64,000 bases of DNA from Rheum nobile (GCA_027886185.1 WOAB01000837.1:806001-870000); one strand, 5' to 3'; positions 36,196 through 49,264 are shown, counted from the first letter of the stretch. The notes: generated by a model from the letters alone, not told the origin. Program-made: numbers and translations.

Positions 36196-37919
36196 AATCG
36201 TCCATACCTATTTGCCACTCAATTAAAATCCAACAGAAATTTGTGAGTCCACAGGAAAAGAACACAACCACACGAGCTGCTCTAAGGAGAGGAAAGAGAT
36301 GAAGAGTAGAAAGAGATGGGTAAGATGAAGTGACACAACGAGAGAGTAGGACTGAAAGTATGTACAGTTAGGATAGTCAAACAACACACACTCCAATGAG
36401 ATGGGGTAGATGAAGTGCCATTACTATCTCCATAAAGTAAGATCTCTGCGAAGTAAATCAGTCTGAATACGGTCACATTTGTCAATCATACATTATTACA
36501 CTGTGAAAATAGTATAAATAGTATGTCACAATAACAATATAAAATGTCACGCTTTGGAAATCACCAACACTACAAGTGCCTCCTCTGTACCTAAAAATAC
36601 TCAAACATGGACATTTTCTAATTAAGATATCTTTAAAGTAGATTGGTGAGATGAAGTGCAATTAATATCTATGTAAAGTAAAATTGTCAAAGAAGCAGAG
36701 CATCAGGAACGAGAGATCTAATTAAGACATCTTGTATTTAGATGAACTATCCAGCTTCTGAGAACAACTATTCAGCCAGATGTCACACTTCCTACCCAAA
36801 TTAGGCAATAGACAAGCATGTAATATAGTCTAATGACTAAAAACTTTTAGTTATTAACTATGACATTATTCTGTGATATTTGGTATGACATATATCCAAT
36901 TTAAATGGTGTAGTTATGACATTTTTATTACTAAGTATGACAATTGTTTTACTAAGTCCGACAAGATCTGTCTATTATAGCAGGAAAAAAACCTTGTTAA
37001 TATAACTACCAGTTCATCCAGACTAGAATCATTTCTTTATTTCAGAAAATTATCACTTCATCTCTTCACTTGAGTTTTACATTTGCTCCCTTCTGAATAT
37101 TTGCTTTTACATAATTTAGCCCTACCCCTAACCTGGAAAACTGCTTCTGAAACAATCTGTTGAGTTCAACAATTCTTCGGGTTCATATGCTGAGGTTCAA
37201 CCCTTCTCTCGCCCATCGCCATTCCTTTTTTACAGTTGCACAGTTCACCATGGAGATACATCGTCATTCCTGTTTACATCGCCATGGAGATACATCGCCA
37301 TTCCTTTTAAACTCTAGCAGAGTTCGCCATTGAAAAAAAATTGTGAATATAACTACCTACCAGTTCATCGTATCTTGTTTAACAGTTACAAGGACGTGTG
37401 CAGAATGGAAGGGAGAGGGAGGGGAGAGAGGATGGATTTGCATCTTTCACTTTCAATTGTTCATGTACCGGTCGACGGGATGGATGAAGCCGGGATGGGC
37501 GGGAAGTGGACGGGAGAGATGAAGAAGGGGGAGAGAAATATTTTGGGGTCTTAGAGGGAAATTGCAAAAAATATTATTTTACTATTTTGGGCTTTTTGTT
37601 TCATTTTTCTTTTCATGTTTTTTCTTGTTTTTACTTAATTTTTGAATTAATTTTTTTTTTAATATTTTACAAAAATACCCCAAATGATATATATATGCAA
37701 AAAAAAAAAAAATCAAAGTGATATTTATGTAAATCACTAATGCATTTGGGGTATATATGCAAATAGGTGTTCATTTTACTCCCCGAAGAAGCGTTAAGGA
37801 GGTAAGAAAAAAGTTAAATCTCCCAAAACAGAAGCAAACATCTTATTATTCTGGATCCTAACCCATCTCTCTTGAATCTTGATCTCCATTTTTATCTGCC
37901 ATAATCGAGGAAACAAGAT
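36196..37919. other. Right part of the MULE and exostosin 5' region
   Basis: AT-rich, no gene. Two related segments with GATGAAGTGC.ATTA and TAAAGTAA at about 36409 and 36650. A short duplication, CATGGAGATACATCG.CATTCC, at about 37248 and 37280. The right MULE terminus lies at about 37660-37784 (TTTGGGGTATATATGCAAA and inverse copies of it). The last ~135 bases form the leader of the exostosin gene. Confidence 0.5.
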
Positions 37920-39971
37920 ATGAATTGGAAGCCGCTTCTCATTGTCACAGTCTTGGTAGCTTCTTTGATCACCTTGTCTTCATTCGTCGGCACAATCGAC
38001 TTCGGACAACATGTCTTCCAACAACCGCCGCGGGCGCCGGAAGAGGCTCATCCGCCTTGCCGGAGCCTGTCGCCGCTCAAGGTTTATATGTACGACCTCC
38101 CTCGGCGGTTCAATGTCGGGATGATTCATCGCCAGAGCACTGACGCCGACGAGACGCCGGTGACAGCGAAGACGCTGCCGCCGTGGCCGATGCAATGGGG
38201 GCTCAACAGTCAGCATAGCGTTGAGTATTGGATGATGGCTTCGTTGCTTTATGAGGGGAATGAGGAGGAGGAGAGAGAGGTTGTTAGGGTTGCGGATCCG
38301 GAATTGGCCGATGTATTCTTCGTTCCGTTCTTCTCGTCGCTGAGTGTCAATACGCACGGCCGGAATTTGACGGATCCGCAGGCGGAGGTTGACAAGCAAT
38401 TGCAGGTTAGGGTTCCTGCTCTGACTTGCTCCCTTTTCGTATTTGTTAGAGCTTTTCGATTTTTCATATATAGAATCTATAGTATTTTTCTTTGATGCGC
38501 AATTCCACAGCTAGATGAAATTTAAATGAGATTATTTAGAGGTGATGAAACTTGGGAGAAAACTACGAAACTAATTATATATAATATGGAATTTCATTGT
38601 GCCTTTTGTAGCTCGATTTTGAATCTTGAATCATTGTTTCTGAACCATACCTGAAGTTACTGATTTGGAAGATTGTTAGTTTATTTTGTCAAAGTTAATT
38701 ATTCAAATTTTTGGACAGAAAATTACTAAATATTGAAGGAAATTGTGTGTTTCAGTGTTGATTTTTGCCTCTTGACTTTCTTCTGTGGTTTTGTTGTGTA
38801 GAGGGTTCTAAAGATCAATTTGAGTATGACTTTGAACGTACTTACAGCCATAACTAGAAATGAGATAGGCATTAAATTATTAATCAAAAGCAAGCATATT
38901 GGTTAATTGAATAAATAGATTATGTTTGGTTTCATGGCCATGCCTTTCTGTTTTAGGTAGATGTGGTTGATTTCTTAAGGCAATCTCAGTATTGGCAAAG
39001 ATCATGGGGCAAAGATCATGTTATCCCTTTGCATCACCCTAATGCTTTTAGGATCATGCGACAACAACTGAATGCATCGATCCTTATTGTGGCTGACTTT
39101 GGCCGATACCCTAAAAGCATGTCCAGTTTGAGGAAGGATGTTGTTGCCCCATACATGCACGTAGTGGAATCCTATACGGAGGATGAAGATCGAGATCCCT
39201 TTGAATCTCGACATACACTCCTCTTTTTTCGTGGACGGACAGTTAGGAAAGCTGTAAGTTTGTTTTATCTTAATACATATTTCTCAACTTTGTGCTTGAT
39301 CTGTAGAATTGGTGATAGACATTCTCACAGGAGGGATATATTCGCGCTAAATTGGCTAACATCCTGTCTGGTTATGATGATGTACACTACGAGAAGAGCT
39401 CTGCATCCGAGAAAGGCATTAGGCGGGTATGCAAATTTGGTTGTTTGAAGGAAATGTTGTTCGGTAGATAAAAAGATTTTGCAATTGGTATATGGTATCT
39501 GTCATGTCACTTTGAACTAATTGAGGGTCCTCTTTTTGTTACCAGTCAACAGAAGGAATGCGTTCATCCAAGTTTTGCTTGCATCTGGCAGGAGACACCC
39601 CTTCATCTTGTAGGCTCTTTGACGCAATAGTCAGCCATTGTGTTCCTGTCATTGTCAGTGACAAAATCGAGCTTCCTTATGAGGACGGACTCGACTACTC
39701 AGAATTTGCGATCTTCTACTCTGATTACGAGGCACTCAAACCAGGCTATATTGTTGATCACCTGAGAGAAGTACCACAAGAGAGGTGGCTCCAAATGTGG
39801 AAGAAGTTGAAGGCCATCTCCCACCATTTCGAGTTTCAGTACCCTCCCGAGAAGGAAGACGCTGTCAACATGTTGTGGAGACAGGTTAGGCATAAAGTCC
39901 CTGCTGAGAAGCTTGCTGTACATAGAAGCCGAAGGCTGAAAATACCCGATTGGTGGCGTAAGAGGAGATAA
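37920..39971 (+). CDS. Exostosin-family (GT47) glycosyltransferase, four exons, intact
   Basis: Exons 37920-38405, 38957-39253, 39331-39426, 39546-39971, all phase 0, give 434 residues. The ATG is followed by a signal anchor (residues about 5-27, PLLIVTVLVASLITLSSFVG), typical of a type II Golgi membrane protein. The catalytic exostosin domain follows: VYMYDLPRRFNVGMI, ADPELADVFFVPFFSSLS, WGKDHVIPLHHPNA, LLFFRGRTVRK, then SKFCLHLAGDTPSSCRLFDAIVSHCVPVIVSD and IELPYEDGLDYSEF, the conserved nucleotide-sugar-binding part. Plant GT47 members build pectin and hemicellulose side chains. This one resembles the clade annotated as probable arabinosyltransferases (ARAD-like), but the sugar cannot be assigned from sequence. 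It is the only clearly functional host gene here. The giant MULE ends about 135 bp upstream and may affect its promoter. Confidence 0.88.
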
Positions 39972-40402
39972 GGCTGAAAATACCTCAGTGACCCAGTCCA
40001 TGAAAAGAGAGGCAATATCATGTTATAGGCCTTCTACACTTCAGTAGAAGGCAATCAAGGCATATGTAAGTTGTGGATTGATGCTATAGGGTTGTAAAGA
40101 GTGAAATTGGGTTCATAGAGCTGTACCAAACCCTGTGCCATATTGAACTGCTGAGAAAAAGATACTTCATTACGTGATCTTAGCCAAACGACGGAGGGAA
40201 GTGTGCAATTATCATAAGAAATTAATGGTAATAAATTACACTTCGTGTTGCAAATTCATCTATATGAAATGCTTTCAGTTGCAATTAACAGCTGAAAACA
40301 CAGCCTCCAAAATACGTTTTAAGCTTGATTTTTGCTTGTTCGTGTAAAACTGAATGGTTCACATTGTTTTAGTTATGAGGGGGCACGCATTTGGATTTTG
40401 TA
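39972..40402. other. 3' region of the exostosin gene
   Basis: Non-coding. A likely 3' UTR with GT-rich and AATAAATT-like elements near 40230. The 8-bp target ATTTTGTA (40395-40402) marks the insertion of the next element. Confidence 0.5.
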
Positions 40403-41117
40403 ATGGGGTAAATGCATAAAATCACCCCTTATTTACACTTGTTTGTAACAAATCACCATTTATAAAAAAGTTTGCATAAATGTAAAATATATACACATAA
40501 AATCACCCCTTATTTACACTTATTCATTATTTGTTACAAACAACCACCCTAACTCTTATTTGATCAAAAAATTCAATTTAGCTATAATTTTAGTTCATAG
40601 TTTATGCACTTACACAATTATGCAAATATAATGTAAAATATATACATATTTGGGCAAAAAATTATACACTTTAAAACACATATACTTTTGCATAAATGTA
40701 CATAATTCCTCTAGTTTATAAATTTTATCTTGAATTCGCATATATTTTACGTCGTATGTGAATCGTTTGCACAAGAGTGGCCGTTATCACAAGATCCGTT
40801 CCACAATTGTAATTATATTAATATTTTCTACATAAAAGGTAAACATGACTTCATTAGAATTTAATAATATTATTATTTTTACACCATCAAATCGGAACTG
40901 GAATAAAAAAATGAAAAAAATAATCACATGGACCATAATCAAGACCAAAGTGGTTTGGACCAAATCGGAGCTGGAATGAAGTGGATTATTTTGGTCCGGT
41001 CTTCGGTCTAGGTTTTGGAAGAATTTTGGATCCATTACGGTTTGCACCAATGACGTCCCTTAAAGGGTGGTTTGTTGCAAACAAGTGCATATAAAGGGTG
41101 GTTTAATGCATTTACTC
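40403..41117. mobile_element. Non-autonomous MULE (715 bp) with long terminal repeats
   Basis: The left end TAAATGCATAAAATCACCCC and the inverted right end TAAATGCATTAAACCACCC are alignable over about 50 bp (continuing ACACTTGTTTGTAACAAA against GCACTTGTTTGCAACAAA). ATTTTGTA flanks both sides (40395-40402 and 41118-41125). There is no coding sequence. Confidence 0.8.
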
Positions 41118-42040
41118 ATTTTGTACTTCACCAAAATAACCAAAACTCTGTCTAATAAAATTAAGAACAATTGAGGTCCATTATCCCTTTTGTTCAACAA
41201 TATGTGACTATTACCCCACAAAATAAACTTGTTTGTAGAATGACCCTAACCATCTCTTCACCCCACGCTCTCTCTCCTCCAAATCATTAAACCATTTGCC
41301 ACATCTCGAACCTCCATCCCCGACTCATTTCCGTCGACCTCCATGGTCGGTCACTCCACCGTCTTCCTTCCTTCGAGCTCACCCCTTCTCGTCGTCATCA
41401 AGTTCGCGTGGCTGTACCTTGAAGTCGAAATGGCAGCGTCGATGAGCCGAGTCTCAAATCCGACGATCGTCGTCATGTCTTTAATGCCGCCATTGTTGTC
41501 CCCAATAGCTCTAAATTCGTCCCACGGCGGTGTCGTCGATGGTGTCGCCACTCGAAATCTATTTTTTTCCTTCTGGAATCACCGGTGATTGAAGCTTCTT
41601 TTTCCTTCTGGAATCTCCGGTGAACCCTACCTCCTTACAACCTTTCTACTATATCATTTGTATGACACAATCTTCTCCCGATTCCTTTTGTTTCTCGTTA
41701 ACCCTAGCCGATATGTAAAAAAAATGTTTTCTTCTTTTAAAGTTATCAACTGTTTGAGAAATTGACTGCTCTCTGTTTATTTTCGGCTGTTAAATGAGGG
41801 ATATTTGAGTTAACTTAATTCATGATCATGATATCTGGCTTGGCTTGGACAATTTTGAAATGAAATCCATAATATATGGGATTTAGCATGTGACGAGCTA
41901 GCTATTACTAGAATGACTTTTTAGATGTGGAATCTTGGAATAAAAACCCTGACATATTAACACCACAATGTTTGACTTGCTCTGAAGTTTGATAAAGTTC
42001 ATATTATTGCCTCCAAGATCTATCCGATTTTGAACTGTTA
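41118..42040. other. Non-coding stretch
   Basis: No recognisable gene. A pyrimidine-rich block at 41270-41640 holds TTCCTTCTGGAATC.CCGGTGA twice (about 41567 and 41608). The open frame at 41343 is short, has no family resemblance and is not called. Confidence 0.45.
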
Positions 42041-43170
42041 GAATACAAGAAGCTGAAGGAGAGGAGACTGAGATGTCTTATGCACGATTTTCCTGTTGTT
42101 CTAGTTATGGCATTAACTGCCAAGCAACACCTTAAGTTCATAAGGTAGTAACTTAATTGAACGAATTCAACTTTCTTACTTTAACACGATGTGTGTTCTC
42201 ATCAAACATTAATCTTTTTGCAGGAGATTCTAACTGCTTTGAGGATACCTGGTGCTCTTGTCCTGGAAAGGAGTTTTGACAGACCTAACTTAATGTATGA
42301 AGTTTTTGTAAGGACCAAGGTTCCACCAAAACAATTGGGTAGCCTAGTGAAAGATTGTTTCAAAGGTTCTTGTAGTATTATATATTGCCTTTCAATAAAT
42401 GAATGTGTAGAGGTCTCTACATTTCTAAATAAAGATTGCAAAGTGAAAGCAGCGCATTACCATGCCAGTTTAGCTGCTCATCAAAGAGTTTCTGTTCAAC
42501 AAAAAATGGTATACAAGAGAGATCCAAATTGTATGTGCTATAATAGCCTTTGGAATGGGGATAGATAAACCAGATGTTGTAAGTGTGCACTAAACCATGA
42601 TATTTCTCAATCACTAGGCCAATATTTTGTTATTCCTACATATTTATGCTGAGATATTAGTAATCTTTGAAAGTAATTTGACCAATGTGTATGTTTCTCC
42701 TATGTAGTGTTTTGTCATCCACAACACAATGTCTAAATCAATCGAAAGCTATTATCATGAATCATGAAGGGCTGGAAGAGACGACATTCCTGTGACGTGC
42801 ATTGTTTTGTTTCAAAAGGACTTTAGTTGCATTTTGGCATGCTGCAAAGTGCAGAAGGATTCAGAGGTGAAAGATTCAAGAAGGCAATGGCACAAGCTCA
42901 GAAAATGTGAGAATATTGTGAGCTTAAGGTTTGTGATCATAGATGGTAAATAAGCTTTAGGTTTGTTAAAACATGCTTTGCCACAATCCAAATTATGTTG
43001 TGAAAGGTTCTTTTATGAAAAAATTGCACATGACTTGCACTAAAATGATCCTATTTCCAGGATGAGTAAGGAGGAAAGTATTGCTTGAACATTTTGGGGA
43101 ATCATTTGATCCTAAAGCATGCAAAGACAGCCGTAATCCATGTGATAATTGCCGAAAGAAATCGAAATGA
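42041..43170 (+). pseudogene. RecQ helicase pseudogene (plant RECQL2/WRN-like part)
   Basis: Pieces in order: EYKKLKERR and VVLVMALTAKQHLKFI (motif III region, ALTA), an intron, then SFDRPNLMYEV, SIIYCLSINECVEVSTFL, FGMGIDKPDV, VIHNTMSKSIESYYHES and RAGRDDIP (motif VI). The zinc-binding region follows, with GFRGERFKKAMAQAQKM, VLLEHFGESFDP and NPCDNCRKKSK, ending at TGA 43170. Multiple defects: a frameshift near 42535, a TGA inside the Ser-Tyr-Tyr...Arg-Ala-Gly segment near 42766, and a stop near 42910. Motifs I and II are absent. It is a relic of a host DNA-repair helicase gene, either a duplicated fragment or transposon-captured. Confidence 0.8.
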
Positions 43171-43917
43171 GAAGGAATCCTGCAATGGCGCTGGACTGGA
43201 CCCAGGTACTTGAAAATTAGTTATGTTGTAGAAGATGATAGAAATTTCTGAAGTAATCGACAAATGCTATATTTGATTATATGAAATTGTGAAAAAACTT
43301 GAAACTCAATATTTTTGAAAAGATTTTGGATCTCATATCCACACATTGGACCTTGTGGAATATTCCTAATGTTAATGTGATAGCACATGCATGTAGATTC
43401 ATCACCAAGACTTCTATTGTGAATTTGTGTGTTGTAATTTCCTCATCTGGGGAAACCAATCATACTGACCATTGCCTACTATTGGCACTTGGTTAATTCT
43501 TCCTGTTTAATTCTTTTATCAAAATCTATTCTTGTTGCTATTATTCCTATGATTAGTTTCGTAGTGTTGATGATGATAGATTTTGTTTTTGTAGTGTCTT
43601 TGACTGTGATTTCTCTTAATCTCTTAATAATGCATAAAATTGTCTTCTTGCAACTCATAATTTTGAATGGGGTTGGATGGATTGATTGTGAAGGTCATGA
43701 TTTTCTCCGAGTAGTCTGATCTAGCTGAGTAGTCTAAGCTAGTGTATAATATCTAATTTATCTGAGCATGTGTGGTCATGATTTTCTCTGTTCTGGTTTT
43801 GAAAATCTCATACATTAAGTTTGCATTTAACACGGGTGTTGGCGATCGAATTAGCAAGATGAAGAGCTTAAACAAGTGAGCTTAATAATTTCAAGCGGTT
43901 GTGATGACAATTTGTGT
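43171..43917. other. Non-coding stretch before the minisatellite
   Basis: AT-rich, no gene. TCTGAGTAGT/CCGAGTAGTCTGATC-like duplications lie at about 43707-43740, and TCATGATTTTCTC repeats at about 43695 and 43777. The 33-bp minisatellite starts immediately after. Confidence 0.45.
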
Positions 43918-43978
43918 TTGGACACTTCGAATGCACCACCGACTAGCCTCTATGACACTTCGAACGCGCCACCGACTA
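43918..43978. repeat. 33-bp minisatellite, left fragment (about two units)
   Basis: Two units of GACACTTCGAATGCACCACC-type sequence, cut after CACCGACTA by element D. The GACTA at 43974-43978 is the left target duplication. Confidence 0.85.
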
Positions 43979-45319
43979 TGATGGATGCCAACCTCCATTG
44001 ACCTTCATCAACACCTTGTCCGAGCACTCACCAATGTCATCACTTAGCCGGCCGCCGCTCACCTCAACGCCATGACATCAAGGACGTCGACGCCATGACA
44101 TGCCATGGCACAGTGGACATTGATGCAGCTGATGCCATGCCTATCCGAGCCTTGGCTCTTATCCCTTTCTATTTTTAGTATTTACCTTATGTTTTTAGAC
44201 TTGCCTTATTGGGTGTGAAGAGCCATTTGCACTTGAGCTTCAACCCAAGGCCCATTAGTGGCACAAGCCTTATTGGCTGAAATGCCATAGTATTTAAGCT
44301 CCTTTTGTTAGTCATTGCAAACTAGTTGAAGATTATTGAATTGGAATCCAATTTAGGTTGAGGAATACCTTCCCAAGTTATCCAATCTATCTTCCAACTC
44401 CAACTCTCTCATTTCTCCTCTATTTCTCTCAACCACACGCATCTCTTGCTGAAAAGCTCTCTCTTGTTCTTGCTCCACGAAAATCCAGCCAAGGAACCTC
44501 CCTTAGAGGTTCCCTTGCCCTTGCTCCTCTTGGCTTCCCTCAAGAACAACTCAGCTATCCTCAAGGAGATCCCCCTTTGCTTTCACCTTCATCCAGCCCT
44601 CAAGTAGCCAACAAGAGCTAGTTGGAGCCCGGAGAGAAGAAGCCTTGCCTTGCTAGCCACGATCGAGCCCTAGCCGTGAAGAAAGGATCCTCTTGGAGGC
44701 TTGATTCACATCAACTGGTATCAGAGCTCAAAGGCTGAGTTAAGTGCATTTTCTTTTCTAAATTTTTCTCTTTTTATGATTGTTAAAGTTTATTATTCAT
44801 CCCCTCTAAAAACTGCCGCAAAAAGCCAAAACATCCCCTCCGCCGCTTTGTCTCCACCGCCCACCACCGCGCCGCTGCCACCCACCACCCTACCCCCACC
44901 TCCCACCACCCTACAACCACCTACCTTCCCTCCATGGCCGACCATCCCTTCAAGGACTACTACATTTCCACAAGGCCCACTAAGCTTGTCTCCCGCTTTC
45001 CTCTATTTGCCACTTCAAAAAAAGTAATTTTTCTTACCATATGGCCCACATGCCAACCCACACTCCCTCTTCCTTTTCTAGTTGTCCAAAGTGTTAAGGA
45101 TGGGTCCTTAAGTTGCCTAAGTCATGTAAGTTGGAAGAATTAGAGTGCCTCGGCCTTCCAAGCTACCCACTCCCTTGTGCCTTTCCTTAAGCCGTCATTT
45201 CTTGCATTTGTTTTGATTGTCTTAGGCCTAGTGTGTTCCTATTCTCTTAGTGTGATGGTTTTGGTTGCTTTGAAATTTTGACTTGCTTTGCTTTGTTGCT
45301 TGTTATAGGAGAGTCACCT

Positions 45320-47367
45320 ATGGAGGAGCCCCTTGAGGCCGACACTCGGAGGAACCGGATCTCCACACCCACCCTCTCTCCCAAGTCCTTTGTAGCCCGA
45401 ATGGCCGAGGAGGGCCGCGCCACCGCAGCCCGGGCGGCCGAAGCGAGCCGCCGCGACGAGGCCGCAACCAAGGAGGCCCGCGCCACCAAGGCACAACTCG
45501 TGGACACCGACACCCGGTTGGGTGAGGTGCTCCGCCACACGAAAGCCACCAACGCTTGGTTGGCCGAGCTCGAGCGCCTCTTGGCCAACGTCCATACCGC
45601 CCCCGCGGCGTCCACGCCGCCCATGGCCCTGCCCCGCCCCGGCTGGCCCCCATTCTCACTGGAGCCTCTTCCCTAGGCTCGGCTGGCCTCCCCCACCGCG
45701 AGGCCTTGGCACGCAACCGCGGCAACGGTCCTATGTATCCCACACCTCCCTCAGCCGCCTTGGAGCTCAACGCGTCCTTTCCACCGCCGTGCTGCCCTTC
45801 TCACTATGACAACCCACCCGCGCATGAGGAGCCATAAGCGCCTTCCCACGCTCGCTCGCTGCCGGGCCGACGTCCACGCGGCCAAGCTAGTGAGTCCATT
45901 TCCTTGGATGGAGGCCACTACCCACGTGCCACTCCTAGGCCCACCGTCGAAGATGAGACCCACTATCGCCATGGCTATAGTTTCACCGACTTCAATGTAG
46001 AGGATGAGTCTTTTGGAGGCTATGAAGAGGACGACCCCTATGGAGAGCATCACAAAGCCTTTGTAGATGATGCTTTGGCGGATGTGTACCCACGAGACCA
46101 TGGACGCGCCCGGGGCCAGCCTCGACGCCCGCTAGACCGCCGTGATCCTCATTGGATGCCGCCTCCCCGCGCAGGCCTCTGAGCCAATGGCCATGATCAC
46201 TGCCCCCAACAAGACCGGCGCCATGATCTCCTTGGCCCACAATAAAACGTTGGCCAATGCCGGGAGATCAAGGTTCGGATTAAGCCCTTTGATGGAGAGT
46301 ATGATGCCGGCAAGTTCCTTGATTGGAAGCACGCCACCGAGTATGCCTTAAACCATTGCCATTATCATGAGTTTGAGAAGGATGAGATTGCCACACTTCA
46401 CTTCACCGGCAATGCCCGATCATGGTGGTTTCGCTTCACTACCGACCAAGCTAGGCGCAACTTGGATCCGGTTGTGGCTTGGAATCAACTCATCCATGTC
46501 ATGACCATGCGGTATGTGCCGGAAGATTATCTTGAGCAAATGCGCCTCCAAATTGCTCTAGCCCACCAAGGTAGCCGCACACCTCTTAAGTTCTTTGTCG
46601 AGCTAGAAGAATTAGTCCATAAGGCCGGCGTGTCCACCACCCCCGCCTCCCTCCGTACTATGTTCCTATGTGGCCTTGACGTTGAGATCTGTGAGCCTTT
46701 GACACTCTTCCCGATCCGGGATCTCAACACCCTCACTCACATGGCCATGGAGATTTATAATCAACAACAAAGGAGGAAGAAGGCCGCTTGGGCTCGCTCA
46801 CAACCGCCGAGGTATGCCCCAACTTCTAGTCCATCATTTTCCTCTCCTCCGGCCAGTCTTGTAGCCCTACAGCCGTGCCCCGGCCCTGCCTCAGCCACGG
46901 CCGTGCTAGCCGATGCCACCGGTGCCGATCGTTTGAATGCCCCACCCCGTGGCCTAGCTCCTAGTGCGCGAGCCCCGGCCCCCACCTCCGAGCGGTTTAG
47001 TGACCGAGCTTGCTTCAAATGTGGTGGCCCTGGCCACTATCAACGAGATTGCCCCAACAACAAGAGGGTCTTGATCACCTCTCCAAGCGGGTATGGATCT
47101 TTTGAGGATGAGAAAGAGGCCTCGGAGGGAGAGCATGAGGCCACCGAGGAGGCCGCCTATGAGGACTATGCTTGTTCCCCTCTTGTGCATGGAGCCGCCA
47201 CCCCGCTTAGGTTGGTGACTTGCTGTGTGCTTTCGGTCCAAGAAGGTGACACAAAGGACCAACAAGAGAATCTATTTCACACTCAGTGCCTCATGGGCAC
47301 CGCTTTACTTAGTGTGATCATCGATGGCGGGTCTTGTGCCAACATTGTTAATGAGCACATGGTCTAG
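45320..47367 (+). pseudogene. Gag-protease region of element D, frameshifted
   Basis: The N-terminal frame from ATG 45320 (MEEPLEADTRRNRI) is an Ala/Arg-rich coiled coil that breaks off at 45676. After disrupted sequence, the gag core reopens near 46270: RIKPFDGEYDAGKFLDW, then NARSWWFRF, MTMRYVPEDYLEQM and LEELVHKAGVS, the retrotransposon gag domain. A CCHC knuckle (CFKCGGPGHYQRDC) follows, and the frame ends in the retropepsin start IIDGGSCANIVNEHMV, stop at 47365. The protease continues out of frame for about 170 bases (the segment with LLGRPW near 47540). At least three frame breaks make it non-functional. Confidence 0.75.
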
Positions 47368-47554
47368 CATTTCAATCTCTTCACCACGGCTCACCCTCAA
47401 CCTTATAGCCCGCAAGGGCTCGCCGACGATAAAGTTGATGTCGTAGCTAGGCAATGCCACATCACATTCTCTTTTGGTCCGTACTATGATTCGGTTTTGT
47501 GTGATGTCTTTTCTATGGATGCAACTCACCTCTTATTAGGTCGACCATGGTAAT

Positions 47555-49264
47555 ATGATCGGCGCGCGAGTGCTCCATGATGGCTTCCTCAATATTTGTG
47601 TGTTTGTTCATGGTGGGAAGCGCATCACACTTTTGCCCATGTCCTCGAGAAAATTCTTGACGACCAAGTCGAGCGCAACCGCCTCAAGGTCATTGAAGCC
47701 TCCACGCCCCCAGTGCTTGGACCCAAGGATGAGGCTCCTAGATCGGCTCCCGCCCCGGTGCATCAATGCCCGGGCAAGGGTGAGCACGCAGCCACCGGTG
47801 CCCAGCCACCGCTTGGCACGCTCACCACCGGCACGGCCTTCGTCTCCACCGGTGCAGCACCCATGTCGGCAGCGTCCAACCCCCATGCCTCGCACGGCGC
47901 CCCCGGCTCCCCTACAAGGGTGTTGCGAGCCTCGGCTCCTCTTGGCTCGCTACCGCCACCTCACGCCGGTGCCACAAGGCCGACACCCTTGTTTTCCCTT
48001 GGTGCCTCACCACCACGAGAGACGGTGCCTTATTGCCACCTTGGTCGGTGCCTTTGTTGTCTCTTGGTGCTTCACCTTTACCTCACCCCAAGGAGGCCGG
48101 CGCTTCATTGCCGCACTACCAAATAAATTTCTCACCCACTCGGCTCAAGCGGCCCTTGCTGATTTGAAGAGACACGCCCACCTTGGCCGGTGCCATGCAT
48201 GTGGGGTAGAGCTTATGGAGACTTGTCCTTATGGTGTCAAGCGCAATAAGGGCCGAGACAACATTGCTCATAGCTTGTCTAGGAGGTATGTGCTTCCTTC
48301 TATTCTTCATGCTCACATTTTGGGAATTTCTCTTATTATGTATTTACATGCTCATGATCCCTCCTTTAGCCCTACCCTAGCCGAGTGTGCCACTAAGGGT
48401 GAGTTTAAGGGCTATTTCTTGGATTATGGTTTCTTTTCCCGAGTCGGTGAGCTTTGTGTCCCTAGAGCCTCCATTAAGAATTTGTGGATTAGGGAAGCCC
48501 ATGAGAGCCATGGACAGTTTGGGAATGCAAAAACCATGGCCACACTTGAGGAATCTTTCTGTTGGCCTACACTTGGCCACCATGTGACTAGGCCCCATCC
48601 TCACAGTCCTTATACACCACTACCCATTCTAGCTACCCCTTGGGAAGATATACCCATGCCTTTTCTAACCAGATTGCCCACATCTAAGAAGAGGAGGGAT
48701 TCCATTTGTGTGGTAGTAGACCGCCACTCTAGGTTTGCTCATTTGATCTCTTGTAAGACCACATATCATGCCTCAGAGATAACTAGTCTTTTCTTTGACC
48801 CTGTGGTAAACTTACATGGAATCCCTCGTACTATAGTGTTGGCTTGGGATCCTAACTTTGTGGGTCATTTTTGGAGGACTTTGTGGATGAAATTTGGGAC
48901 AAACCTTCTCCTTGCCACTAGCTGCCACCCCCGAAATAGTGCCTTGCTTAGAGCCATCCTTAGGGCCAAACCGCGCCGTTGGAAGGACTTCTTTTTGTTT
49001 GTTGAGTTTTCTTGTACTAGGACAATTCCCTTAGCGAACATGCTTACCCCTTTTGATAGGTTCCTTGCCCGGCGCCGCTCCAAGCTCAACCCATGCGGCG
49101 ATGGCCCCTTCAAGGTGGTCAAGTGGTTCGACGACCATGCTTATGTGGTGGAGCTTCCCGAGGACTATAGCGCCCACCCCACTCTCAAGTTGGCAGTCCG
49201 TCTCCCATATGTGCCTCGGGATTATGAAGAAGAATTGAGGACAATTTTACCTCAAGAAGGGGAG
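47555..49264 (+). pseudogene. Degenerate polyprotein remnant with integrase, element D
   Basis: The frame begins with the end of the protease region (VLHDGFLNICVFVHGGKRIT). It then runs through a Pro-rich GC-rich stretch where reverse transcriptase should be. It resumes at the RNase H end (DNIAHSLSRRYVLPSILH), the integrase zinc-finger start (IREAHESHGQFGNAKTM) and the core (ICVVVDRHSRFAHLISC). The second catalytic Asp region reads VLAWDPNFVGHFWRTLW, where active integrases have a SDRD-type motif, so that Asp is lost, and the segment with the catalytic Glu is deleted. The integrase C-terminal domain is visible (GPFKVVKWFDDHAYVVELP). It is clearly defective. Confidence 0.75.

Noticed and set aside
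39355..39372. TGACAGGAT-like words in the exostosin gene (ATCCTGTCT, TTCCTGTCA)
   Set aside because: One mismatch each, inside conserved codons; not counted with the exact MULE motif.
41343..41588. 81-codon open frame
   Set aside because: Low-complexity pyrimidine-rich DNA, no recognisable domain, and the antisense frame is equally open.
44716..44727. Possible tRNA-Met gene
   Set aside because: Only the 12-base primer-binding complement after an LTR; no cloverleaf follows.
45247..48126. Several long GC-rich open frames on both strands of element D
   Set aside because: Only the plus-strand frames with gag, zinc knuckle, protease or integrase motifs are meaningful; the rest are shadows of high GC.
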